In this document: in pieces, positions 1 to 5,791 of the stretch
Layout: each line of letters begins with the position of its first letter
How positions within the stretch are numbered: the first letter of the stretch is position 1
Assembly (NCBI GenBank): GCA_023428425.1
Contig: JAEYYP010000108.1
Location: 1 to 7,298 of the forward strand
Reading direction: 5' to 3'
Source of the DNA: Pseudomonadota bacterium
GTDB lineage: Bacteria > Pseudomonadota > Alphaproteobacteria > Rhizobiales > Devosiaceae
DNA: 7,298 bases
Notes under the pieces: generated by a model
Told to the model about the DNA's origin: nothing
Seen by the model: only the letters and a program-made list of their open reading frames with translations
Databases searched by the model: none
Position numbers and translations under genes: made by a program

Positions 1-35
1 TTTAACAGTTCATCGACATCAGAAGCGGCACCCTC

Positions 36-744
36 CTAGCATTTTCCGTCGATGTCCGTATCGCCGATCCCGCCATGCTCGGTTCGCCACTCCTTCAGGA
101 GCACCGCCTTGCGGCGCGGATATCTGAGCCCGGTCGGCTCGAGGCTGACGATCCGATCGACACGGAAATGGCGGATGTCCTGCCTGAGCGTGCACCATGC
201 GCCGACGATGCGGACGCGCTCGAAAAAACCCAGCACGAACGGCCAGATACGCCGCTCGGTAGCTGTGCCCGAAGCGTCGAGATAGCAGATATCCACCATA
301 TGCTCGTTGCGGATCGCCTTGCGCACCACCGCCATGTCGATGACAGCGGTTTCGGCAGCCGGACCGGGGGCGACGACAAGGTTGGTGCCTTCGATGCGCG
401 GCCTGAGATCATCGGGCAGCACCGCGGCAATCTTGGCGAGAAGATTGTGGGCGGCGCGTGCCAACTCGTCGTCTGTACGCGTCGCGACCCAGCGCGCGCC
501 GAGAACCAGCGCCTCGAGTTCCTCGGGGGTGAACATGAGCGGTGGCATAAAGAAGCCGTGTCGCAGGATATAGCCGATGCCCGCCTCGCCCTCGATGGGT
601 GCGCCCAGCCCGATCAGCGTCTGAATGTCGCGATACATGGTCCGCACGGAAACGCCCTGCTCTTCGGCAAGGGCGGCCGCCGTGACCGGGCGCCGGTGGC
701 GGCGGAGCGCGTCCATGACGGCGAAGGCGCTCGGTCCTGTCCAT
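36..744 (-). CDS. WYL-domain HTH transcriptional regulator (YafY type), apparent frameshift near the N-terminus
   Basis: This is probably a cytoplasmic DNA-binding regulator with an N-terminal winged helix and a C-terminal WYL ligand-sensing domain. Counting from the in-frame ATG at 716 (226 aa), the HTH lies at about residues 10-34 (PVTAAALAEE, then SVRTMYRDI), the wing at 38-56, and the WYL domain from about 128 to 192, with GAWC at 172-175 and DIRHFRVDRI at 180-189. Family members usually begin with a helix of the form xRxxRLFxLMDALRR. Here MDRTER is read from an ATG at 744 and FAVMDALRR from another frame, so the two halves join only after a net loss of one base or gain of two around 724-729. 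The ATG at 744 lies one base after the helicase TGA, which suggests translational coupling. Either the gene is frameshifted, the sequence has an error, or a version starting at 716 is made without most of helix 1. The open frame extends back to 857 but overlaps the helicase and looks spurious. The family call is firm and the N-terminus is not. Confidence 0.83.
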
Positions 745-745
745 G

Positions 746-1843
746 TCAGCTGACGACGGTGATCTTCTCGGCGGCGCGCGTCACGGCGGTATAGAGCCAG
801 CGGGCGCGCTCCTCGCGGAACACGTAGCTCTCGTCGAAGAGGTAGACATTGTCCCACTGCGAGCCTTGCGCCTTGTGTACGGTGAGGCAGTAGCCGAAGG
901 TGAACTCGTCATACTGGCGGCGTTCGGGCCAGCTGAGCGCGTCTTCCTCGCCCGAGAAGAACGCGGCATGGGTGACGACTTTCGCCTGCGTGGCCTTCGC
1001 ACCGGTCGCCTCGTCGGGATCGAGGGTCATCGAATAGCGGGCGTTTGAGCGCTTCTTGACCTCGGCCGCGGTCCAGATCTGCCCGTTGAGCAGCTTCTTG
1101 ATCGGATTGTTCCTGAGGCAGACGAGGCGATCGCCGGCGACGGGCTCGTGCAGCGGCAGGTTCCTGAGTTCGCGGATACGATCATTGTAGGCAACGCGGG
1201 TCTTGTTGCGGCCGGCCAGCACCTGGTCGGCCTCCAGGACCTCGTCGCGATCGACCTCGGCGCGCGGGATGACGACGGATTCGCCGTAGCGACCATGCTC
1301 GAGATAGCCGCCTTCGCGGATATCCATCGACATGCGGATGATGGGATTGTCGGCCGCCTGCCGGTGGATTTCGGTGAGCATCACGTCGGGCGCGTCGGCC
1401 GTGAAGAAGCCGGCGCCCTGCACAGGGGGCAACTGGAACGGGTCACCCAGCACCAGAACCTTGGTGCCGAAGCTCAGCAGGTCGCGGCCGAGCGCCTCGT
1501 CGACCATCGACACTTCGTCGATGACGATGAGGTCGGCGGTCATCGCCTCGCTCTCGGGGTCGAGGGCGAATTTCGGCTCGCCCTCCTTGTCGGACACCAA
1601 CGTGTAGATGAGCGAGTGGATGGTGGAGGCACCGCGCGCGCCATACTTGCGCATCACCATCGCCGCCTTGCCGGTGAAGGCGGCGTATTTCACCGACTTC
1701 ACCCCCTGGGCGAGATGGCGGGCGAGCGTCGACTTGCCGGTGCCGGCCCAGCCGAACAGGCGGAACACCTGCTTGGCGCCGGGGTCCTTCAGCCAGCTCG
1801 AGACGGATTGCAGCGCCTCATCCTGTTGGGGCGACCACTCCAT
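746..1843 (-). CDS. RecD/Dda-like SF1B DNA helicase (AAA family ATPase)
   Basis: This is an ATP-dependent DNA helicase of 365 aa, expected to act on single-stranded DNA in repair or recombination. All the main superfamily 1 motifs are visible: Walker A GWAGTGKST at 31-39, motif Ia FTGKAA at 56-61, Walker B with DEVS at 109-112, motif III GDPFQLPPV at 133-141, motif IV-like EIHRQ at 158-162, motif V LTVHKAQGSQWD at 320-331 and motif VI YTAVTRA at 351-357. It is much shorter than RecD2 and lacks that protein's N-terminal extension. It resembles the compact RecD-like or phage T4 Dda-like helicases annotated in many alphaproteobacteria. The ATG start shares one base with the stop of the upstream FAH gene (TGATG), and its own TGA lies one base from the start of the WYL regulator. 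It is therefore probably translated by coupling within an operon. Catalytic motifs look intact. The exact cellular role is inferred. Confidence 0.93.
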   Translation of the reverse strand: MEWSPQQDEALQSVSSWLKDPGAKQVFRLFGWAGTGKSTLARHLAQGVKSVKYAAFTGKAAMVMRKYGARGASTIHSLIYTLVSDKEGEPKFALDPESEAMTADLIVIDEVSMVDEALGRDLLSFGTKVLVLGDPFQLPPVQGAGFFTADAPDVMLTEIHRQAADNPIIRMSMDIREGGYLEHGRYGESVVIPRAEVDRDEVLEADQVLAGRNKTRVAYNDRIRELRNLPLHEPVAGDRLVCLRNNPIKKLLNGQIWTAAEVKKRSNARYSMTLDPDEATGAKATQAKVVTHAAFFSGEEDALSWPERRQYDEFTFGYCLTVHKAQGSQWDNVYLFDESYVFREERARWLYTAVTRAAEKITVVS

Positions 1844-2529
1844 CAGATGATGGTGGTCTCGACCGACCCGACTCCCGCGATCGAGCCGGTGACGCGATCG
1901 CCCTTCACCACCGCGCCGACGCCGGCCGGAGTGCCGGTCATGATCAGGTCGCCGGGAAAGAGCTCGAAGTAGCGGCTGAGCTCGGCGATGACGTGCGGCA
2001 GGTCCCAGATCATGTCGGAAATATCGGCTGACTGGCGGGTTTCCCCATTCACCTCGAGCTTGATCGCACCCTTGAGCGGCGCAGTCAGCGCAGTCGCGGG
2101 AACGATGGTGGAGATGGGGGCGGAGTGGTCGAAGCCCTTGGCGACTTCCCAGGGCTTTGCCGCCTTCTTGGCCCAGGCCTGAAGGTCGCGACGCGTGAAG
2201 TCGATGCCGACGGCGTATCCCCAGACATGGCTCAGGGCATTCTCGACGCTAATCCCGCTGCCACCGGTGCCGATCGCAGCCACGAGCTCGACCTCGTAGT
2301 GGAAGTTGCTGGTTTCGGTCGGATAGGGGATCGCGGCGCCGCCGGTGACAATGGCGTCGGCGGGCTTCGAAAAGAAAAAGGGCGGCTCGGCATCGGGATC
2401 ATGCCCCATCTCGCGGGCATGCTCGGCATAGTTGCGGCCGACGCAGTAGATGCGCCGCACCGGGAAGGCCCCACCTCCAGCGACCTGCACGCTCACCTGC
2501 GGCGGCGGGGCAATAACGAAGTCGACCAT
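1843..2529 (-). CDS. Fumarylacetoacetate hydrolase (FAH) family protein
   Basis: This is a 228-aa enzyme of the FAH superfamily, close in size and motifs to the YcgM/FAHD1 group. That group hydrolyses or decarboxylates acylpyruvates and related 2-keto acids using a divalent metal. Visible signatures are YCVGRNYAEHAREMG at 28-42, PFFFSKPADAIV at 50-61, HYEVELVAAIG at 77-87, GIDFTRRDLQ at 108-117, and ELFPGDLIMTGTPAGVG near the C-terminus. By family analogy Glu79, Glu81 and Asp110 bind the metal. The ATG at 2529 is chosen because homology begins at once and a GGGA element lies six bases upstream. The frame stays open to a TTG at 2583, but those extra 18 residues look non-conserved. The gene lies 72 bases after the Dabb stop and overlaps the helicase start by one base, so it probably belongs to the same transcript. 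The true substrate cannot be read from the sequence. Confidence 0.94.
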   Translation of the reverse strand: MVDFVIAPPPQVSVQVAGGGAFPVRRIYCVGRNYAEHAREMGHDPDAEPPFFFSKPADAIVTGGAAIPYPTETSNFHYEVELVAAIGTGGSGISVENALSHVWGYAVGIDFTRRDLQAWAKKAAKPWEVAKGFDHSAPISTIVPATALTAPLKGAIKLEVNGETRQSADISDMIWDLPHVIAELSRYFELFPGDLIMTGTPAGVGAVVKGDRVTGSIAGVGSVETTII

Positions 2530-2601
2530 TTCAGTTCCCATCTCGGTTTGCGCCGCACCATACCCAAAACTCTGGTGGGACAAAATGAGAACTTTGGCTT
2601 T

Positions 2602-2910
2602 CTAGACGCTGATATCGAAGACGAGCAGCCCCGCCACCCCGCCCTCGAGTGCCGCGACCAGCCGAGCGCCGGCCGCCTGGTGCGCCGCGTCGGCCAGATA
2701 CGCGTCACGCGCCGTGGCATCGGGGAAATCCATCGTGAAGCCGTCGGCAAAGCCCTGGTGCAGGCCTTCGGGAGAGATGTTGGCGCCGAAGCTCATGGCG
2801 GTGATGGCGAGGTGACCGCGCAGCGCCGCGAGTTGGTCGTAGATCCCCTGCCGCTCGGCCGGCGGTACGTCGGCGCGAAAGCGGACGAGGACGATATGGC
2901 GAATAGTCAT
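2602..2910 (-). CDS. Dabb family (stress-responsive A/B barrel) protein
   Basis: This is a 102-aa protein with a single Dabb domain, a dimeric ferredoxin-like alpha/beta barrel. It shows the typical start MTIRHIVLVRFRADV with the conserved His at residue 5. It continues with FGANISPEGLHQGF at 41-54, DGFTMDFPDATARDAYL at 56-72 and an HQA at 77-79, and ends on a beta strand (LLVFDISV). Members range from stress-induced proteins of unknown activity to small cyclases and enzymes of aromatic or polyketide chemistry, so no reaction is assigned. The ATG at 2910 is preferred over upstream open frame because AAGGGAG (2916-2922) lies five bases away and family homology starts there. It is the first gene of the minus-strand cluster and is divergent from the DUF4089/amidase pair. 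Confidence 0.9.
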   Translation of the reverse strand: MTIRHIVLVRFRADVPPAERQGIYDQLAALRGHLAITAMSFGANISPEGLHQGFADGFTMDFPDATARDAYLADAAHQAAGARLVAALEGGVAGLLVFDISV

Positions 2911-2915
2911 GCTGG

Positions 2916-2922
2916 CTCCCTT
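2916..2922 (-). promoter_or_regulatory. Shine-Dalgarno site of the Dabb gene
   Basis: The minus strand reads AAGGGAG five bases before the ATG at 2910, which fixes that start against the longer open frame. One arm of an 8-base inverted repeat (2923-2930) touches its upstream edge, so a hairpin in the leader could affect access to this site. Confidence 0.7.
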
Positions 2923-2959
2923 CGGCACTGACGCGCGCACAGTAACGACGACAGTGCCG
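2923..2959. repeat. 8-base inverted repeat in the divergent promoter region
   Basis: CGGCACTG at 2923-2930 is matched exactly by CAGTGCCG at 2952-2959, with 21 bases between. It sits between the divergent Dabb and DUF4089 genes. It could be a pair of operator half-sites for a regulator of one or both transcripts, or a stem in the Dabb leader. The repeat is seen directly and the function is inference. Confidence 0.45.
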
Positions 2960-3023
2960 CGACGATCAAGCCGGTTGATGCGCGGGAGGTGACGTGAAAT
3001 TGTGGCGGCGGACTTGCCTTGGG

Positions 3024-3033
3024 GGCACTGACG
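3024..3033 (+). repeat. Third copy of the GGCACTGACG motif, just before the DUF4089 start
   Basis: GGCACTGACG here is identical to positions 2924-2933. A copy with one difference lies on the other strand at 2949-2958 (GGCACTGTCG). Three copies within 110 bases of the divergent gap suggest a binding site family. This copy ends two bases before the preferred ATG at 3036, so a protein bound here could block translation or early transcription of the amidase pair. Chance cannot be excluded without comparison to relatives. Confidence 0.4.
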
Positions 3034-3035
3034 AT

Positions 3036-3224
3036 ATGGCCTACAAACCTTTCGATGCCGATGCGCTGATCGACGCTGCGGCACCGCTTCTGCAACTGCG
3101 GATCGAGCCGGAGTACCGGGCGGCGATCAAGGCGAACCTGAAGACGGCGAGCAAGATGGCGGCGCTTGTCGAACAGGTCGAGCTCGAGGACGAAGCCGAG
3201 CCGGCGCCGGTCTTCAGGGCATGA
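3036..3224 (+). CDS. DUF4089 small protein, AtzG/GatC-like partner of the amidase
   Basis: This is a 62-aa protein matching the DUF4089 pattern: FDADALIDAAAPLLQL at 5-20, followed by an IEPEYRAAIKANL helix, then ALVEQVEL and an acidic, Pro-rich end. In the cyanuric acid pathway the DUF4089 protein AtzG is a GatC-like small subunit that binds the amidase AtzE and is needed for its activity. Here the gene overlaps the downstream AtzE-type gene by four bases (ATGA), which supports a one-to-one complex. The start is uncertain. The ATG at 3036 has only a G-run about ten bases upstream. A GTG at 2994 follows a strong GGGAGGT (2984-2990) and would give 76 aa with a non-conserved N-terminus. I prefer 3036 because the family domain begins directly after it. 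Confidence 0.86.
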   Translation: MAYKPFDADALIDAAAPLLQLRIEPEYRAAIKANLKTASKMAALVEQVELEDEAEPAPVFRA

Positions 3225-4627
3225 CCGATCCGCTATCCGCAACCGCCGGCGCCACCGACATTGCCGCTGCCGTGAAGGCCGGACAGGTGAGGGCGCGCAG
3301 CGTCGCCGAGGCGGCGCTGGCCCGCATCGAAAAGCACAACGGGGCGCTCGGCGCCTTCACCGATGTCACGGCCATGCGCGCGATCGACGCGGCCGAGCTG
3401 GTCGATGGCAAGATCGCCAACGGACTCGACCCCGGCCCGCTGGCCGGCGTGCCCTATGCGGTAAAGAACCTGTTCGACATCAAGAACATGGTGACCCGGG
3501 CCGGTTCGAAGATCAATCGCGACCGGCCGGCGGCGCTCAGGGACTCGACGCTCATCACCAGGCTCGATACGGCGGGCGCTGTGCTGGTGGGGGCGCTGAA
3601 CATGGGCGAATACGCCTATGACTTCACGGGCGAAAACGCCCATGACGGACCGTCGCGCAACCCGCATGCCCTCGACCACATGTCGGGCGGTTCGTCGGGC
3701 GGTTCGGGTGCTGCGGTGGCGGGCGGGCTGGTGCCGATCGCGCTCGGCTCGGACACCAACGGGTCTATCCGCGTGCCATCCTCGCTTTGCGGCATTTTCG
3801 GGTTGAAGCCGACCTATGGGCGGCTGAGCCGGGCTCACTCGTTCCCCTTTGTGGGCAGTCTCGATCACCTGGGGCCGTTCGCCCGCTCGGCGCGCGACCT
3901 GGCGCTCGCCTATGACCTGATGCAGGGCTTCGACGAAGCCGATTCGGCCCAGACCAAGCGGGTGAACGAGCCGACGCTCAGCCGCCTCGCCTATCCCATC
4001 CCAGGATTGAGGATTGGCGTAGCAGCGGGGTATTTCGCCGGGGATCAGGTCGCTCAGTCGCATGTGCAGGTGGTGGCCAAGGCGCTTGACGCGAGCCGGG
4101 TGGTCACCATCCCCGACGCGCAGGCGGCACGGGCCGCGGCCTTCCTCATCACCATGGCCGAAGGTGCGGCGCTGCATCTCGACCGGCTGCGGACGCGGCC
4201 CGAGGATTTCGACCCCGATACCCGCGACCGGCTGCTGGCCGGGGCCATGCTGCCGGCAGTGTGGGTGGAGAAGGCGCAGAAGCTGCGCCGCGCCTATCGC
4301 GACAAGGTGCTGCGGCTGTTCGAGGAGGTCGACGCCATCCTTGCTCCGGCAACGCCGATGAAGGCGCCGAAGATCGGGCAGAAGACCGCGATGTTCGGCG
4401 GCGTGGAGCTGCCGGTTCGCCCCAACATGGGTATCTTCACCCAACCCATCTCGTTCATCGGCCTGCCGGTAGCGGCCGTGCCGGTGTGGCTCGAGGGCGA
4501 GGACCTGCCGCTCGGCGTACAGGTGATCGCAGCGCCCTGGCGGGAAGATGTGTGTCTGCGCATAGCGCACCAGCTGGAAACGGCGGGCGTCTGCGCCGCC
4601 CCGGTCGCTGCGCAGTTCGCTGGGTAG
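3221..4627 (+). CDS. AtzE-type amidase-signature hydrolase
   Basis: This is a 468-aa amidase-signature enzyme that probably cleaves a carbon-nitrogen amide or ureide bond in the cytoplasm. The Ser-cisSer-Lys set is intact: Lys82 in YAVKNLFD, cis-Ser158 in GGSSGGSGAAVAGG and nucleophile Ser182 in SDTNGSIRVPSS. Roles are assigned by family alignment from memory. The segments YDFTGENAHDGPSRNP (133-148), FGLKPTYGRLSRAHSFPF and SLDHLGPFARS are hallmarks of the AtzE group and differ from GatA, where the nucleophile motif is usually GGS. AtzE with AtzG hydrolyses 1-carboxybiuret in cyanuric acid breakdown, and the DUF4089 gene directly upstream fits this arrangement. AtzD, AtzH and AtzF-like genes are absent from the window, so a different amide substrate is possible. 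Length is normal and the C-terminal domain is complete. The ATG at 3221 overlaps the upstream stop (ATGA), indicating translational coupling. Confidence 0.93.
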   Translation: MTDPLSATAGATDIAAAVKAGQVRARSVAEAALARIEKHNGALGAFTDVTAMRAIDAAELVDGKIANGLDPGPLAGVPYAVKNLFDIKNMVTRAGSKINRDRPAALRDSTLITRLDTAGAVLVGALNMGEYAYDFTGENAHDGPSRNPHALDHMSGGSSGGSGAAVAGGLVPIALGSDTNGSIRVPSSLCGIFGLKPTYGRLSRAHSFPFVGSLDHLGPFARSARDLALAYDLMQGFDEADSAQTKRVNEPTLSRLAYPIPGLRIGVAAGYFAGDQVAQSHVQVVAKALDASRVVTIPDAQAARAAAFLITMAEGAALHLDRLRTRPEDFDPDTRDRLLAGAMLPAVWVEKAQKLRRAYRDKVLRLFEEVDAILAPATPMKAPKIGQKTAMFGGVELPVRPNMGIFTQPISFIGLPVAAVPVWLEGEDLPLGVQVIAAPWREDVCLRIAHQLETAGVCAAPVAAQFAG

Positions 4628-4638
4628 CGGGGCTCGGC

Positions 4639-4672
4639 GCCACGCTCCTCATGTCCTGCCCAGAGGCGTGGC
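4639..4672. repeat. 7-base inverted repeat downstream of the amidase gene
   Basis: GCCACGC (4639-4645) pairs perfectly with GCGTGGC (4666-4672) around a 20-base loop, starting 11 bases after the amidase stop. There is no T-run after it, so it is not a standard intrinsic terminator. It may stabilise the mRNA end or be chance in GC-rich DNA. Confidence 0.3.
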
Positions 4673-4732
4673 CTATGCGGTGCATTGGGCCGTTCGACGA
4701 CGTCAGATGCCAACCTGCCTCAATCCAGAGTT

Positions 4733-4739
4733 GGGAGGG
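4733..4739 (+). promoter_or_regulatory. Strong Shine-Dalgarno site selecting a TTG start
   Basis: GGGAGGG lies four bases before the TTG at 4744. The reading frame is open far upstream into the amidase gene, so this site together with the signal peptide that follows decides the start of the SMP-30-like protein. Confidence 0.75.
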
Positions 4740-4743
4740 TATT

Positions 4744-5661
4744 TTGCGCATCTTGACCATTTCGGCCGTCGCGACGGTTCTCGCTGTTGCCAGCACCGCG
4801 GCGGTTCTCGCCGCGGACAAGGTCCAGATCGGTGATGCGGGGGTCTTCCCCGAGAGCATCACCTCGACCGCCGACGGCACTCTGATCGCCGGCTCCATCG
4901 GCACCGGCCAGATCTACCGGGCAGCCCCCGGCGCCAGCCTCGCCGAGGGCTGGATTCCGGCAGTCGCCGAAGGCCCCACCGCCGTGCTGGGCGTCTATGC
5001 CGACGAGATCAACAACACCCTGTGGGCCTGCTACTCGGACCTGGCATTGTTTGCCGGAGCCGGCGGCAAACCGTCCATGCTGCGCAGCTACGACCTGTCG
5101 TCCGGCGCGCTCAAGACGTCAGTGCCGCTGGGCGAGGGCACGTTCTGCAACGACATTGCCACCGCCGCCGATGGCACGGCCTATGCAGCCGATACGGCTG
5201 GCGGCCAGTTGCTCAAGGTGGCGCCGGGTGCGACGACCGCGGAGACGTTCTTCAAGGACGCGGCGCTCGCCAGCCTCGACGGGCTGAGCTTCGGACCCGA
5301 TGGGGCGCTCTATCTCAACGGCGTGTCCACCAACAAGCTGTTCCGGTTGACCATGAACGACGGCCAGCCCGGCACGCTGACCGAACTGAAGCTCAGCCAG
5401 GACATCAGCGGGCCCGACGGCATGCGCTTTGGCGATGACGGCGTGCTCTATCTCGCCGAGAATGGCAGCGCGCAGGTGTCGGCGGTGACCTTCGACGGCG
5501 ACACGGCGAACATTCGAGTCGTCGCCAAAGAAGGCTGGGACAGCCCTACCGCCGTCACCAAGGTCGGCGACACGCTGTGGGTGGTCGAAGCGAAGTTCTC
5601 CAAGATGGCGACCCCCCAGGAAGCCGGCAGCTTCTACGCCTATCCCGTACCGCTCAACTAG
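4744..5661 (+). CDS. Exported SMP-30/gluconolactonase-like beta-propeller protein
   Basis: This 305-aa protein begins with a Sec-type signal peptide: RILT, a hydrophobic stretch to about residue 22, then AVLA before ADKVQ, with likely cleavage after residue 23. The mature part shows repeated propeller blades of the SMP-30/gluconolactonase/LRE type: PESITSTADGTLIAGS, NDIATAADGTAYAADT, LDGLSFGPDGALYLNG, PDGMRFGDDGVLYLAENG. The acidic and Asn residues at blade starts are typical metal ligands of this fold. It is probably periplasmic and may act as a lactonase or simply bind a ligand. The specific reaction is not readable. The start is TTG, supported by a strong ribosome site and the signal peptide directly after it. 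It lies 116 bases after the amidase and could share its transcript or have its own promoter, though none is obvious. It converges on pnp. Confidence 0.88.
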   Translation: MRILTISAVATVLAVASTAAVLAADKVQIGDAGVFPESITSTADGTLIAGSIGTGQIYRAAPGASLAEGWIPAVAEGPTAVLGVYADEINNTLWACYSDLALFAGAGGKPSMLRSYDLSSGALKTSVPLGEGTFCNDIATAADGTAYAADTAGGQLLKVAPGATTAETFFKDAALASLDGLSFGPDGALYLNGVSTNKLFRLTMNDGQPGTLTELKLSQDISGPDGMRFGDDGVLYLAENGSAQVSAVTFDGDTANIRVVAKEGWDSPTAVTKVGDTLWVVEAKFSKMATPQEAGSFYAYPVPLN

Positions 5662-5681
5662 GCCGGAACGACCGTAGTGAC

Positions 5682-5704
5682 GGCCCGGCGCAATCCGGGT
5701 CTTC
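5682..5704 (+). terminator. Possible weak terminator of the SMP-30-like gene
   Basis: GGCCCGG (5682-5688) and CCGGGTC (5695-5701) form a seven-pair stem with one G-T pair and a six-base loop, 20 bases after the stop at 5661. It is followed only by TTC rather than a clear T-run, so termination would be weak or Rho-assisted. Confidence 0.4.
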
Positions 5705-5713
5705 ACTCGCATC

Positions 5714-5734
5714 GGATCGAGGTGTTCTCGATCC
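5714..5734. repeat. Perfect 8-base hairpin between converging genes
   Basis: GGATCGAG (5714-5721) and CTCGATCC (5727-5734) pair perfectly around the loop GTGTT. Neither strand has a T-run after it. It lies between two terminator-like hairpins and may help block transcription from both sides. Confidence 0.5.
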
Positions 5735-5741
5735 ACAAACG

Positions 5742-5768
5742 AAAAAGGCCCGGATCGCTCCGGGCCTT
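5742..5768 (-). terminator. Intrinsic terminator of pnp
   Basis: On the minus strand AAGGCCCGG and CCGGGCCTT form a nine-pair stem around a six-base loop and are followed by a run of Ts (the AAAAA at 5742-5746). It begins 24 bases after the pnp stop. On the plus strand the stem is followed by TTCT, so it might also act weakly in that direction. Confidence 0.88.
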
Positions 5769-5791
5769 CTGGATTTGTCGGGGAGTGCCGG

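Noticed and set aside
1..35. Sequence after the WYL regulator stop
   Set aside because: It is too short to hold a gene and shows no hairpin with a T-run.
717..857. Upstream extension of the WYL regulator frame to an ATG at 857
   Set aside because: It overlaps the helicase C-terminus by over 100 bases, its sequence is Arg-rich shadow translation, and it contains no family homology before FAVMDALRR.
2530..2601. Possible internal promoter between the Dabb and FAH genes on the minus strand
   Set aside because: TTGTCC and TATGGT are only 15 bases apart and match consensus poorly. The stretch is more AT-rich than its surroundings, but that alone is not enough to call a promoter.
75..2931. Long plus-strand open frames at 75-794, 1148-1972 and 2125-2931
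   Set aside because: They lie antisense to genes with clear motifs and have the low-complexity His/Arg/Gly-rich look of GC-rich shadow frames.
2935..2969. TTGATC as a -35 element for the Dabb gene
   Set aside because: No convincing -10 element lies at the right distance; the best candidates match three bases or fewer.
2890..3040. 11-base direct repeat GACGATATGGC at 2890-2900 and 3030-3040
   Set aside because: The first copy lies in conserved Dabb coding sequence (the HIVLV strand), so the match is more likely coincidence than a regulatory repeat.
3233..4570. 445-codon minus-strand open frame opposite the amidase
   Set aside because: The amidase on the plus strand has all its catalytic motifs; the antisense product is His/Arg/Gly-rich with no recognisable domain.
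5119..5736. 205-codon minus-strand open frame opposite the SMP-30-like gene
   Set aside because: The plus-strand protein has a signal peptide and repeated blades; the antisense frame also crosses the terminator region and shows no domain.
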